Positions 29,468 through 41,493 of a DNA stretch of 64,000 bases are shown one piece after another. Location of the stretch: positions 1,178,001 to 1,242,000 of the forward strand of contig OZ026535.1 of NCBI GenBank assembly GCA_964020105.1. Direction: 5' to 3'. The stretch's first letter is position 1. The number at the start of each line of letters is the position of its first letter. The position numbers were made by a program, and so were the translations under genes. The notes under the pieces were generated by a model. The model ran no database searches. It was not told the DNA's origin and saw nothing but the letters and a program-made list of their open reading frames with translations. This stretch comes from G964020105 sp964020105. GTDB lineage: Bacteria > Pseudomonadota > Alphaproteobacteria > WRAU01 > Hepatincolaceae.

Positions 29468-29620
29468 AATTATAACAGAAAAAATGAAGATTAGCAATAA
29501 GAGATATTTAATATAATTTACATACAATTAAAAACAATTAAAGCAAATAAGAAGCATAAGCGTTAGCAAGCGTTAAAAATCGTCAAAAAATTGATTGAGT
29601 ATGAGTTTCATATTTGATAT

Positions 29621-29779
29621 ATGAAAAAAGAGAAAAAAACAGACTTAACAATTTTAAATTTTGACAATATTGAAATTAAATTAAAACCCGATATTGAAAA
29701 CGATACTTTATGGGATACTGCAAAGTAAATAGCGACTATATTTGATTGTACAATATTTTCCACCAACTTTTTTCACTAA
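29621..29779 (+). pseudogene. RhuM-like (virulence/antitoxin-type) N-terminal fragment
   Basis: An ATG at 29621 opens 35 codons (MKKEKKTDLTILNFD to DTLWDTAK) and then a TAA. The frame continues as IATIFDCTIF for 16 codons to a second stop. RhuM-family proteins begin with a beta strand, then a (D/E)xTxWLTxxQ(I/M)AxLF motif. Here the TAA sits exactly where a Gln (CAA) is expected. The rest of the gene is missing. It supports this stretch being a graveyard of accessory genes. Confidence 0.5.
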
Positions 29780-30687
29780 TATCATGATAAAATAAATACC
29801 AATATAAATATAACTCTAAATAATATTTAAGTTGTTAGGCATACTTAATATCGATAAATGCACATCAGCATGAGGTATAGAAATAATCATGTTAATTTAT
29901 TCGCCTGATCTGCCTGCATTACTACCAATATTACTAACCACTCCTACTCACCTCTCCTACTAACTACTCCTACTAACCACTCCTACTGTGTGCCGAAGGG
30001 GGGGATTTCAGCGCCGAGAACACACCCTACTCTACCCAAGTAGGTAGATTAAAATATCAACCCCAACCCAATGAAAGTAAAGATTATAAGTAATCTTCAA
30101 AGTATTGAATATTACTACCCCCTACAGGGTGAGGAGTAAAAATACACTATAAAAAAACATCAACTACGAAGAAAATTATGAAGAGAGGATAAGAGTAAAA
30201 TTTTACAACAACATATGAAATGTAAAAAGGTTATATCAGCTAAAACGTGAGAATAGAATCTGATAAAGGAAGTACTAAATAAAGTTAAGCATGAGAGTAA
30301 AATTTCACCCCCTACAGCATGAGAATAAAGACTACTTTCCATAATTTCTATAAACTATCTTCTAAGATTCCTGCCCCTCTTGGTCTTTAGCTTGTTAGCA
30401 CTTCATCCTCCCTTGCAACTTAAAGCTCTCCCCTTCCATAAGACAAAAAATAGCACAGCTCCCACAGTGCAAAGGGAGTATATGCATAAGACCCAGAGGG
30501 AGGATTTATGCAAACAGCTCACCCTGAACCTGCACTACTTTCACCATTACTACCAACCAAGCCTAATATAATGGGTAGGGGAGTTAAATCTGATAATGGA
30601 AGTGCAATGAGCTGAGGAATGAAATAGTGAAAAACATGAGAGTAAAATCTTATAAAAAGATGCTAGATGCCCTAAAGAATAAGAAGC
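29780..30687. repeat. Non-coding stretch with diverged short repeats
   Basis: No credible gene is seen. At 29930-29990 there is a C-rich imperfect CTCCTACTAAC array. Farther right, variants of CCCCTACAGGGTGAGGAGTAAAAAT recur (near 30117 and 30303). Their ending, GAGnAGnAAAAAAT, is the same as in the minisatellite that follows. The 63-codon plus-strand frame at 30380 has no protein-like features. Confidence 0.5.
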
Positions 30688-30962
30688 AAAAAATCTCATA
30701 TGCTAGGTAGGTAGAGTAAAAAATGAATGCCCCTAGAGGATGAGGAGCAAAAAATTGATCCGGCTACAGAGGGAGAAGCAAAAAATCTCATATGCTAGGT
30801 AGGTAGAGTAAAAAATTAATCCCACTGCATGTAAGGAGCAAAAAATTGATCCGACTACAGAGGGAGAAGTAAAAAATCTCATATGCTAGGTAGGTAGAGT
30901 AAAAAATGAATGCCCCTAGAGGATGAGGAGCAAAAAATTGATCCGACTACAGAGGGAGAAGT
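30688..30962. repeat. Tandem minisatellite, three 91-92 bp units of three subunits each
   Basis: Three units (30688-30779, 30780-30870, 30871-30962) each begin AAAAAATCTCATATGCTAGG. Each unit contains three related segments of about 30 bp ending GAGTA, GAGGAGC and GAGAAGC/T before an A6 tract. Unit 2 differs in its middle segment (CCCACTGCATGTAAGGAGC). There is no open frame. It lies about 100 bp past the 16S 3' end, so read-through transcripts would include it. Confidence 0.9.
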
Positions 30963-31059
30963 AAAAAATAAGATAAAGAGCAGTAGTAGGTGGCAGGATA
31001 GAGGTAGATAAAATAAAATAATTAAATGTGATTATTAATATAGAAATCAATAATACGAT

Positions 31060-32548
<1,489 letters not shown>

Positions 32549-32759
32549 TTTACCTCTTACCCATTCACTTTACGTTAGCTTCCTAACCAAATAGGCAATT
32601 TTTATCCAACCACCTACTTCTACTCTTTATATACTTTACGCTCTCACCGTTGTCATTGTTAACTTACTATGATGCTTCTTAAATAATAATCAACACCACC
32701 ATAAATAACCAATCCTAAAATTATACCTAGAAATCAGCACCAAACCTAACAACCTATAT

Positions 32760-32788
32760 ACTATATATACTATACCATCACTTGTCAA
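32760..32788 (-). promoter_or_regulatory. Promoter of the 16S rRNA gene
   Basis: On the minus strand a perfect TTGACA (32783-32788) and TATAGT (32760-32765) are separated by 17 nt. This is the best sigma70 match seen in the window. It would give a leader of about 200 nt before the mature 16S 5' end. Confidence 0.7.
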
Positions 32789-33934
32789 TACCTTTTATAT
32801 TTATTTCTGAAGCCAACAGTGAATTTTAATACCCAAATTTACCTCTGCCTTTTATCAATTTAGATATCACATTACCTTTCCACTGATTTTTCCACCCAAA
32901 TATACACTTAAACCCATATTTTTAAACTATTAGTCTTCTAAAAAGCTCTTACAACTGAATTTTTTCATAACATCTTACCCCCTTCCCCTCAATCCTTAAA
33001 AAATTATCTCATCAACCTTTATTCTCTTAATTACAACAAAAAAATAATTTAATTTTTAACATTAACTGTACCTGAATTATCAATCTTCCTTAACATTAAT
33101 TATAATAGAATCTAAAATAGTAATTAACTCCCTAGTTACTATTCCATATAAAATCTGATATATCCCATAATAGCTTGTTTTTAGAAAAAATTTTATAAAG
33201 CTTTAGAACCAGATACCACAAAACTTATTGAAAAAATTCTCTCTTAAAATTGCCTCTCTCTAACATTACTTTAAACCTGTAACTATTTTTTAAGCATATC
33301 TTTAGCAATTAATGCCTAATTTTCCAATCATCTAAGTTATCGAAATATTTATTTTATCTTCACTAAAATTATAACTATGCACTATGGATGTTTTTTAATT
33401 CTTTATTATCTTCCAATCCATTTTATTACAAAAACAACCGAACTACGGCTTTGATTAATATAGATTCCATAATTTTACATATCTTCATAAATCATTGCTG
33501 TTTCGCTATTCTCATATCTAATACCTGTCTGCGTTGGGTTTCTTTTTTCTAATCCTTTTATAGATGCATTTATAAAACGTACTCTCCCCTACAATAATAT
33601 GTTGCTAATTATAGCTACCCAGGTTGACATAAAATTAAAAAAATATGTTGATTTTCTTATACTATAGTAATTAAAATTATTTGATCTCTTAAATATCTAA
33701 TTATTTCTTTCACTTTCCCAACCCCCTATCCCTTACTAATTTTACTACCTACTATAGTAATTGCAAATTGCTACAATGCATCTATTGTTAATATACATCG
33801 CCTTATATGATAAAATAATTTTGATTTTTAATAATTAACTACTTGAAATTTATAACAAAAAATAACCTTGGTCTTTAATATGCATATATATATATCTACT
33901 ATCAATTCAATATTTGACCTATTTATAAAAATCC
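32789..33934. other. Long AT-rich intergenic region without genes
   Basis: About 1.1 kb between the rRNA promoter and glmM. I see no ORF, tRNA or known RNA. An inverted repeat AATAGTAA / TTACTATT sits near 33116-33144, and the phrase ACTATAGTAATT occurs near both 33660 and 33753. It may be a fully degraded gene region. Confidence 0.5.
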
Positions 33935-35287
33935 CTATAAACAACTATTTATATAATTAATTATATCATCAGCAATAATGTTGATAGTTGTTTTATCTTT
34001 TCCTTCCACCATAACCCTAATCAGATTTTCAGTGCCGGATTTTCTTACTAAAATTCTATATCCCTCTGCAAACTCTAGTTGTTTATTACTTATATATGTT
34101 TTAATATTTTCATTGTCCATTATATTACCACTTTTATCTTTTGAATATCTTATATTCTTAAGTACTTGTGGCGTTGGCTCATATAAATGAAAGACCTGTG
34201 AAGCATTTAACTTTGAATCAATCAATACACTTATGGCCTCTAAACTAGCTAATAACCCATCCCCTGTAGTATTGTAGTTAGATAATATAATATGACCAGA
34301 CTGCTCACCTCCAAGACTATAAGATCCCTTTATCATAGCCTCACTAACGTAACGATCACCAACTGCAGCTCTTATTAACTTAATCCCTTGTGATTTTAAA
34401 TAATTTTCAAATCCCAAATTTGCCATAACTGTACCAACAACACAGTTGTCCCTTAGAGATCCTTCATTTTTAAACTTAACTGCAATAACAGCTAAAATAT
34501 TATCTCCATCTATAACTTTACCCTTTTCATCAACCATAATCAATCTATCAGCATCCCCATCAAAAGCTACCCCTATATCAGCTCCCACCTCTAACACCTT
34601 AGTGCGCAACGCCTCAACATGCGTTGAACCACAATCAACGTTGATATTCAACCCATTAGGTTCAACTCCCATTGGTATAACTTTTGCTCCCAACTCATAA
34701 AAAACTATCGGTGCAATCTTATATAATGCTCCATGTGCACAATCAACAACTATCTTTAATCCACGTAAATTATATGACATTGGAAAAGCAGATTTAACGT
34801 ATTCTATATATCTACCAAAAGATTCTTTTAATCTTTCAACCTTACCTATACAATCTGCTTTTACTAAATATGTACTAAGATCTTGTTGTATTAAAGTTTC
34901 TATTTTGCTCTCAAAATCATCCGATATTTTATAACCATTTTGATCAAATATTTTTATACCATTATCAAAATAAGGATTATGTGACGCAGATATCATAATT
35001 CCAATTTCCGATCTGGTTGATCTGGTTAACATAGCCACAGCAGGCGTTGGCATTGGTCCTACTAAAATAACATCCTTGCCCATACTAGTTAATCCAGCCA
35101 CTAGTGCGTTCTCAAACATATATCCAGACAATCTAGTATCCTTACCAATCAATACCCTATTGGTTCCCTCCTTATTATTATCTCCTAATAATGCAACAGC
35201 CATACCAACCTTAAGTGCAACATCGGCAGTCATAGGATATTGATTTGTATATCCTCTAATACCATCCGTACCAAATATTTTTGACAT
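33935..35287 (-). CDS. glmM: Phosphoglucosamine mutase
   Basis: This 450-residue enzyme converts glucosamine-6-phosphate to glucosamine-1-phosphate for UDP-GlcNAc and hence peptidoglycan and LPS. Its motifs are the phosphoserine loop ISASHNPYFDNGIKIF, the metal loop FDGDADR, the sugar loop GGEQSGHI, and the phosphate-binding RKSGTENLIRVM near the C-terminus. Length is as usual. It lies 12 bp after ftsH, as in other alphaproteobacteria, and is the last gene of the tol-tilS-ftsH block. Confidence 0.96.
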   Translation of the reverse strand: MSKIFGTDGIRGYTNQYPMTADVALKVGMAVALLGDNNKEGTNRVLIGKDTRLSGYMFENALVAGLTSMGKDVILVGPMPTPAVAMLTRSTRSEIGIMISASHNPYFDNGIKIFDQNGYKISDDFESKIETLIQQDLSTYLVKADCIGKVERLKESFGRYIEYVKSAFPMSYNLRGLKIVVDCAHGALYKIAPIVFYELGAKVIPMGVEPNGLNINVDCGSTHVEALRTKVLEVGADIGVAFDGDADRLIMVDEKGKVIDGDNILAVIAVKFKNEGSLRDNCVVGTVMANLGFENYLKSQGIKLIRAAVGDRYVSEAMIKGSYSLGGEQSGHIILSNYNTTGDGLLASLEAISVLIDSKLNASQVFHLYEPTPQVLKNIRYSKDKSGNIMDNENIKTYISNKQLEFAEGYRILVRKSGTENLIRVMVEGKDKTTINIIADDIINYINSCL

Positions 35288-35299
35288 CCTAACTCCCCA

Positions 35300-37189
35300 T
35301 TAATCAATTGAGACTGTAGGTACTGTTTGATCTATCTTTACTTTCGTGTCCACTTCTCCTTTATAATCTCTACGAATATCTTCAACTCTCTTACCCTGAC
35401 ATACTAAATCTGCTTCAAATCCACTTAAAGTTTCATAATCTAAAAGTGCCTGAGATAAATATTTATGAGCATCTGCATAATCAGTTAAAATAGCTCTAGC
35501 CTCCTTCTCAGCATTAAGAATAAGATTTTTCACCTCTTCTTCTATCTCTTTAGTTGTATCCTCAGAAGACCCTCTTGAATAAACCCCATCATCATTATCA
35601 ACATACCTTACTCTACCGATTTTCTCACTAAATCCCCATTCACTAATCATACGCTTGGCTAAAGATGTAGCCATTCTTATATCCATAGCTGCCCCAGTAG
35701 TTATATTTTCTTTGCCAAAAACCAACTCCTCTGCGATTCTTCCCCCAAACAAAACAACCAGCTGTGCTTTTAATTGCTTATAAGATCTACTATACTCATC
35801 TTTCTCTGGCATGAAAGAAGTTACTCCAAGAGCTCTTCCACGAGGTATTATTGTTACCTTATGTACGGGATAAGATCCTGCTGTTTTAAAGGCAACTAAA
35901 GCATGTCCAGCTTCATGATAGGCAGTTAAAGTGCGTTCTTCTAATCCCATTTTTGCAGACTTCCTAGCAGAACCCATCATTAATTTATCTCTGGCTTCTT
36001 CAAATTCTATCATATCAATTAATTGTTTGTCTTTTTTTGCAGCTGATAATGCAGCCTCATTGGTTAAATTTGCCAATTCTGCACCAGAAAATCCTATGGT
36101 TCCTCTAGCAATTATTGATACATTAACATCTTCAGCCAAAGGAAGTTTAGCCAAATATATTTGCAATATTTTCTCTCTCCCTATGATATCAGGTAAGGGA
36201 ACATCTATCTGTCTATCAAATCTTCCTGGACGCAACAAAGCCGGATCTAAAACATCAGCTCTATTAGTTGCAGCTAAAATAATAATACCCTGATTGAAAC
36301 TAAATCCATCCATTTCTACCAAAAGCTGATTAAGTGTTTGCTCCCTTTCATCGTTGGCTCCACCTAAACTTATACCTCTTTTTTTACCAACAGCGTCTAT
36401 TTCATCTATAAATACTATACATGGAGATTGCTTCTTTGCCTGAATAAACAAATCTCTAACCCTTGCTGCCCCAATACCAACAAACATCTCAACAAAATCT
36501 GATCCCGATATGGAAAAAAACGGCACTTTTGCCTCCCCAGAAACTGCTTTTGCTAAAAGAGTTTTCCCAGTTCCAGGTGCACCTACGAGCAAACATCCCT
36601 TAGGAATCTTTGCCCCTAGCTTCTGAAACTTACCTGGATTTTTTAAAAACTCTACAACTTCTTCCAATTCTTCCTTCGCCTCATCAGCTCCTGCCACGTC
36701 AGCAAAGGATATTTTGGAATCCTTTGGCCCTGAAATTTTTGCTTTAGATTTACTAAATCCAAACACTCCACCAACACCTCCAGAAGAACCAGATGCTTGA
36801 TCTCCTCCTTTAGCGCTTTTTATTAGCATGAAAATTAAAAATAATGCCAACCCTATAACAAATAGCATACCTATCCCACTACTGCTTTGCTCTGGAAAAG
36901 CAACCAGTATTTCAACCTTTTTCTCTTTTAAAGTTGGAATAAGACTAGTATCACCAACTGGATATGCTGTTAAAAATATCTTCGCATTTTTATCTTCTAA
37001 TTTTATAAGTACTCCATTAATACTGACTTTTTTAATCTCTTCTTTATCTAATTTTGTTAAAAATTCTGTATAGGAAATTTTAACCTCAGCCTCCGCCTTA
37101 CTTCCAGAAAAAAAATAATGGTATACCAACGCCACAAACATAAGGACTAAAACAATCCATATTAAATTATTCTTAAATTTCACAATCAC
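35300..37189 (-). CDS. ftsH: ATP-dependent zinc metalloprotease FtsH
   Basis: This 629-residue membrane-anchored AAA protease degrades damaged membrane proteins and short-lived regulators. Two membrane helices (about 10-27 and 106-124) flank a small periplasmic domain. The AAA module has Walker A GAPGTGKT at 203-210, Walker B FIDEID at 260-265 and the second region of homology with [11 protein letters not shown]. Zinc-binding HEAGH is at 425-429. The ATG start at 37189 is preceded by a GGAGGG-like site. It follows tilS by about 60 bp. Confidence 0.97.
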   Translation of the reverse strand: MIVKFKNNLIWIVLVLMFVALVYHYFFSGSKAEAEVKISYTEFLTKLDKEEIKKVSINGVLIKLEDKNAKIFLTAYPVGDTSLIPTLKEKKVEILVAFPEQSSSGIGMLFVIGLALFLIFMLIKSAKGGDQASGSSGGVGGVFGFSKSKAKISGPKDSKISFADVAGADEAKEELEEVVEFLKNPGKFQKLGAKIPKGCLLVGAPGTGKTLLAKAVSGEAKVPFFSISGSDFVEMFVGIGAARVRDLFIQAKKQSPCIVFIDEIDAVGKKRGISLGGANDEREQTLNQLLVEMDGFSFNQGIIILAATNRADVLDPALLRPGRFDRQIDVPLPDIIGREKILQIYLAKLPLAEDVNVSIIARGTIGFSGAELANLTNEAALSAAKKDKQLIDMIEFEEARDKLMMGSARKSAKMGLEERTLTAYHEAGHALVAFKTAGSYPVHKVTIIPRGRALGVTSFMPEKDEYSRSYKQLKAQLVVLFGGRIAEELVFGKENITTGAAMDIRMATSLAKRMISEWGFSEKIGRVRYVDNDDGVYSRGSSEDTTKEIEEEVKNLILNAEKEARAILTDYADAHKYLSQALLDYETLSGFEADLVCQGKRVEDIRRDYKGEVDTKVKIDQTVPTVSID

Positions 37190-37248
37190 CCTCCGATTAA
37201 TAATACCTATTCTAATTTAATTTTACTTTCCTACAACATAAAAAATTT

Positions 37249-38550
37249 TTACAAATTATTACAAAAATGATTGCTGTACAAACTATCCTTTACTCTATAA
37301 TGAAACCCAATATACTTGACTCCATCCCAACTGATTTGTTTTTTACCATCAAATAGCCAAGGTACAGCTATTAAATAATCACTTTTCAAATCATAATTCT
37401 CAAAGTATTTTTTAAATCCCTCTTCTTTTAATAAGCCTAGATATTCTTGCCAACCTAATATCTTTATTATTAAATCACTTGATTTTTTATCTTTCATATC
37501 TAATTTATATCTATTGTCCCATAATCCACTAAAATTATCAATGCTAGTCGTGATAGGATTATTATATACTTTAAATATCAACAAAAAATTACTTTTTACT
37601 TTTATAGTGCAACTACCTAGAGAGCATTTCTTTATACCCCCTAGCTCAAGTTTACTAAGTAAATTACTTGTTTTATCTATGTTAATCTCATACTTATTAC
37701 CATTGGCAAACTTAATTAATCTCCTAAGAGCTAAAATTTTCACTTCTCTACCATAATTATCAAATAGTATCAGATTTAATTTTATCAAGCCAAATTTATT
37801 AATCAAAATACATTTAGATAATAGATCCACAAGGTCATTCTCTAATTGTAATCTTTTAATACCATTTTTTCTAATAACTTCTATTAGCTCTGCTTTTCTA
37901 ATAGAATCAAATAATTTGAGCTTTTCTCTTACTCTTACTCTAGCATATTTCATATTGCTATTTGAAACATCTTCTATCCAATTGGGAGTATAATTTAGTA
38001 TCGTATTAATAATTTGTTTCTTAGTATATTTTAGCAATGGTCGTAATATTATGGCATCCTCGGCAATTACTTTAGCAGACATACCAGAATCACCAACCAT
38101 ATTATGCCCTTTATCACTACGTAATAATAATGTTTCAATCTGATCGTCTAAATGATGTCCTACACAAAGATAAGGTATATTATTATTCTTCATATATTGA
38201 AATAATAATTTATAGCGATCCTCCCTAGCTCTAATTTGTATTGATGTATTAATATTAATTGACGCACTAATCTTTCTATCTAAAATTACACAATTTATGC
38301 CTCTTGAGGTTAATAAGTCAGCAACCCATCTGGCCTCTAATGCAGATTCTTCCCTAAGATGATGATCTACTATTAAAGCGCTTAGATGACCACCCAATTT
38401 ATCAGCAAAATCCTTTAATAAAAATGCTAAGCATAAACTATCTGCTCCACCAGAGACTGCAACTGCAATTTTTGGATTATTAGGAAAAATAGCCAAATTA
38501 TGTAGATTATCTGCAAAAATATCTGAAGAAATTACAGTCTCTTCCGACAT
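37249..38550 (-). CDS. tilS: tRNA(Ile)-lysidine synthase
   Basis: This 433-residue protein modifies C34 of tRNA-Ile(CAU) to lysidine so that it reads AUA. The PP-loop motif AVSGGADSLCLA (about residues 31-42) and the downstream VGHHLDDQIETLLLR typify the N-terminal ATPase domain. The C-terminal part is weakly conserved, as usual. AUA codons are abundant in this AT-rich genome. It begins 1 nt after the end of cpoB and precedes ftsH, as in other alphaproteobacteria. Confidence 0.93.
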   Translation of the reverse strand: MSEETVISSDIFADNLHNLAIFPNNPKIAVAVSGGADSLCLAFLLKDFADKLGGHLSALIVDHHLREESALEARWVADLLTSRGINCVILDRKISASININTSIQIRAREDRYKLLFQYMKNNNIPYLCVGHHLDDQIETLLLRSDKGHNMVGDSGMSAKVIAEDAIILRPLLKYTKKQIINTILNYTPNWIEDVSNSNMKYARVRVREKLKLFDSIRKAELIEVIRKNGIKRLQLENDLVDLLSKCILINKFGLIKLNLILFDNYGREVKILALRRLIKFANGNKYEINIDKTSNLLSKLELGGIKKCSLGSCTIKVKSNFLLIFKVYNNPITTSIDNFSGLWDNRYKLDMKDKKSSDLIIKILGWQEYLGLLKEEGFKKYFENYDLKSDYLIAVPWLFDGKKQISWDGVKYIGFHYRVKDSLYSNHFCNNL

Positions 38551-38551
38551 A

Positions 38552-39445
38552 CTACTGCTCTAAGTTGCTACTAATAGGGCAACTGGCACTAACATTTAAT
38601 TCTTCAATGATTTGTGTATTATAAACATTAAGTAGATAAGAAGGCTCAATTTCTTTAATCTGACTTATTGTATTATTAACCTTACTCAGAGTTAAGCAAG
38701 TTTCTGATGTTTTATGCAAAAGCATAAAGCCTTCTGCTATACCAATTAATGAATAAATTATAAGATTAGGATCTTTTGATCCGTTATAAGCATCGACAAA
38801 GTATAATATGGCATCCTTAGGATTATTTTCCAAAATACTAATAGCTCCGAGCATGTAGTTTGCTTTATCTCTTTGTTGATTGTAAGCTAATACAAAATCC
38901 TCGTCAATTGCCATTTTTTCTTGCTGTTGCTCTAATGACTTATCACTACTTAAAGGATTAATTTCGATACTACTGGATATATTTTTATTTTCTGTAGATG
39001 CTCTTTTTATATAATTTTGTGCAAGTTTTATATCCTTTGCTAAGAACATAGTTAGGTTTTTTTTACTTTCAACTAAATTATCTAATATGAATGATTTATA
39101 AGCAAAATTATATTCATTATCTGCTACCACATCTTTAGCAAAAATATCAGAAATAATATAGTCTCTATAATGATTTAATTTAGCTGTTTTAAGTAGGTGT
39201 TCTTTTTCTTTTGCTTTATAATTTTCTAAATCAAGCTCAGTTGTTTTAAGTTTTTCTTCTGCTTTTGATAAAGTTTCCTTTAATATCTCCACTTCCAAAT
39301 GCAACTTCACAAGTTCTTCTTCTACAGATAGTACTTTTTGTTGAGTCATATTATTATTTATGATCTCCTTAGATAAAAAAACATCCTCTGCAAAGAGCAT
39401 AGGGGAAAGCAATATGGATAACCAACTAAATAAAAAGCATCTCAT
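38552..39445 (-). CDS. cpoB: CpoB/YbgF-like Tol-Pal periplasmic protein
   Basis: This 297-residue protein has a signal peptide (CFLFSWLSILLSPMLFA). A coiled coil at about 38-85 (VEEELVKLHLEVEILKETLSK) is followed by a TPR-like C-terminal region (YNQQRDKANYMLGAISILENNPKDAILYFVDAYNG). This is the CpoB layout: an N-terminal trimerising coiled coil plus TPRs. It coordinates Tol-Pal with peptidoglycan synthesis in other bacteria. The sequence is diverged, so assignment rests on layout and position between pal and tilS. Confidence 0.8.
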   Translation of the reverse strand: MRCFLFSWLSILLSPMLFAEDVFLSKEIINNNMTQQKVLSVEEELVKLHLEVEILKETLSKAEEKLKTTELDLENYKAKEKEHLLKTAKLNHYRDYIISDIFAKDVVADNEYNFAYKSFILDNLVESKKNLTMFLAKDIKLAQNYIKRASTENKNISSSIEINPLSSDKSLEQQQEKMAIDEDFVLAYNQQRDKANYMLGAISILENNPKDAILYFVDAYNGSKDPNLIIYSLIGIAEGFMLLHKTSETCLTLSKVNNTISQIKEIEPSYLLNVYNTQIIEELNVSASCPISSNLEQ

Positions 39446-39478
39446 GTATTTACTTCTTTAAGATTGAAAATATAAGAA

Positions 39479-39516
39479 AAAAGATAATTGAAGTTAAAAC
39501 ACATCAATTATCTTTT
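39479..39516 (-). terminator. Intrinsic terminator between pal and cpoB
   Basis: A 13-bp stem AAAAGATAATTGA / TCAATTATCTTTT with a 12-nt loop is followed on the minus strand by TTTTTTC. This is a good rho-independent terminator, so tolQRAB-pal and cpoB-tilS-ftsH-glmM may be separate units. Confidence 0.72.
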
Positions 39517-39539
39517 CCCAAAGACAAACTATACTTAAG

Positions 39540-40031
39540 TTATTTGTTTAAAATAGTAACTGTTCTTCTATTTTTAGCATGAGCCTCTTCTGTTTCTTCA
39601 GTATCTAGCAACCTATCTTTACCATAGGAAACTACTTCCACCAAACTTCTATTAACGCCAGATTTAACAAGGGCATTTTTAGTTGAGTTAGCTCTTCTTT
39701 CACCAAGGGCAATATTATACTCTTTGGTGCCAATGGAATCTGTATGTCCTTCAACTAGTATTGAAGTCGGATTATCTGTTTTAATTTTAGCTACTTGTCC
39801 TTCAATAACTGCAGCTTCGGATGATTTGATAACAGATTTATCAAAATCAAAATGTACAACTGGATCAAAGCCAATAACTTTAGGTTCAGCAGTAGTAGTA
39901 GTTGTTGTTGTAGCTTTAGGAGGATTGGCCTTACTAGCTGAAGTGTCTTCTGAAACTGTAGAAGGACATCCGGCTAAAGCAATCAAAAGAGAAATTGCGA
40001 AAAGAAATCTGAGTTTACTGATTAATAGCAT
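39540..40031 (-). CDS. pal: Peptidoglycan-associated lipoprotein Pal
   Basis: This 163-residue outer membrane lipoprotein has signal LFAISLLIALAGC with the lipidated Cys. A Thr-rich linker is followed by an OmpA-like domain (FDFDKSVIKSS, LVEGHTDSIGTKEYNIALGERRA) that binds meso-DAP in peptidoglycan and contacts TolB. AAAGGAAAA precedes the ATG. It is the last gene of the tol cluster and is followed by a terminator. Confidence 0.95.
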   Translation of the reverse strand: MLLISKLRFLFAISLLIALAGCPSTVSEDTSASKANPPKATTTTTTTAEPKVIGFDPVVHFDFDKSVIKSSEAAVIEGQVAKIKTDNPTSILVEGHTDSIGTKEYNIALGERRANSTKNALVKSGVNRSLVEVVSYGKDRLLDTEETEEAHAKNRRTVTILNK

Positions 40032-40149
40032 AGTGTTTTTCCTTTATTTGTGTTTCAACAAAAATTATCTAAAATGGTGATACATCTACAGATGAAAAAA
40101 AATCCAAGAGATAGATACTTTGTTAATATATATCTCAGTTATTATAGTC

Positions 40150-41493
40150 CTAAAAAAAATATTTTGCACTAATTTTTTTAGTAAAGATAACACCAGAGGA
40201 TAATCTTGGATCTTGCGAATCTACTTCTGGTTGAATTTTTAATTTGTAGCCAGATAGTAAGTCCATTATGTAAAAAGCGTACAAAACGTTACCATTTTGA
40301 TTTTTTTTGTAGGCATATTGATAGATAATATGTCTATCATCAATTAGCCAAGATGGGCTTTCAGCGGCTATATCTTGTGATACAATTTTTTCTTTACCAG
40401 ATTTTGCTAAGACTCCTATTTTAAATTTACCGCGTAGTATTTTAGTAAATAAAATAAGATTAAGTTTATGGGCGAAAGATGGATTATAATATGATCCTTC
40501 TTCTTTGGATATTCTATCAATAGAGGCACTATTAGTATCAAATATGTAAATTTTTGGAGAACCTGATCTATCAGAATTAAAAACTAAGCTTTTAGTATCT
40601 TCTGTATAATTACCTGGTATGCTGATTGCATTATCATGTGTAAGTTTTTTAATATGTTTTTCATCAAGTAGTACTTCATATATATTAGTCACACCATCTT
40701 TTGATATTGATAATACTACTTTACTATCATCTCTAGCGAATTTTGGTGATAGACTAATACCATCAAAATCTGCTAATTTAATATTTTTTTTGAAATACAT
40801 ATCATAAATATAGATTGCACTTTTCCCTTCAAAGAAATCTGCGTAGACTATCATCTTACCGTCATGGGAAAATGATGGTGAAAGCACTTTACCTTTTGCT
40901 TTAACAACCAATTCTTGATTTGTACCGTCGTAGTCGCTAATAACAAGCCTATTACCATTTGCAAACAATAGAGAAGATGTGAAATAACCCTCAATAGCAA
41001 GATTAGTAGTATAAATTTCATTAGAGATATCTCTAGCAATTCTTACTAAATCTTGTTTTATGTTGTTTTTAAATAAACGATAACCAAATTTTTTTAAAAA
41101 AGTACCGTCATTTTTCAGAATAGCAACTTCAATGAGATAGTAATCTTGCTTTTGATTATCTGTTATTTTACCAACTATAACTGTGTAATAGTGTTTATAG
41201 GTATCAATATTGAACTCATTTAGAGAATCCTGCAGATTTATATTTGTTTTAATAAGTGGTGTGGCAGTGAAACGCAAATCAAATGCCCCAGAATTATTAA
41301 GATCATAGGCTATAATATCTTTTATTTTGTTATAAATGGGTTTCGATTTAGCATCTGTATAAAAATCTGATATTACTATTGGCAATGCTTTGTAGCTACT
41401 ATTTAATATATCAACTTCTAAATCAATTGCATGCACTAAAGTAGTGAATAAAATCATATAGCCTGAAATTATAATTTTTGTAATTTGTCTCAT
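40150..41493 (-). CDS. tolB: Tol-Pal system protein TolB
   Basis: This 447-residue periplasmic protein has a signal peptide (IIISGYMILFTTLVHA), an N-terminal alpha/beta domain (about 25-160) and a C-terminal WD-like beta-propeller. The propeller repeats include SPSFSHDGKMIVYADF, SPKFARDDSKVVLSIS and ESPSWLIDDRHIIYQ. It binds Pal and TolA. Its ATG overlaps the tolA stop codon (TAATG), indicating translational coupling. Confidence 0.95.
   Translation of the reverse strand: MRQITKIIISGYMILFTTLVHAIDLEVDILNSSYKALPIVISDFYTDAKSKPIYNKIKDIIAYDLNNSGAFDLRFTATPLIKTNINLQDSLNEFNIDTYKHYYTVIVGKITDNQKQDYYLIEVAILKNDGTFLKKFGYRLFKNNIKQDLVRIARDISNEIYTTNLAIEGYFTSSLLFANGNRLVISDYDGTNQELVVKAKGKVLSPSFSHDGKMIVYADFFEGKSAIYIYDMYFKKNIKLADFDGISLSPKFARDDSKVVLSISKDGVTNIYEVLLDEKHIKKLTHDNAISIPGNYTEDTKSLVFNSDRSGSPKIYIFDTNSASIDRISKEEGSYYNPSFAHKLNLILFTKILRGKFKIGVLAKSGKEKIVSQDIAAESPSWLIDDRHIIYQYAYKKNQNGNVLYAFYIMDLLSGYKLKIQPEVDSQDPRLSSGVIFTKKISAKYFF

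Noticed and set aside
30160..30571. 60- and 63-codon frames in the repeat region
   Set aside because: No ribosome sites, low-complexity composition and location inside a diverged repeat field.
30688..30962. CRISPR array
   Set aside because: The units are 91-92 bp tandem repeats with related subunits and no unique spacers or cas genes.
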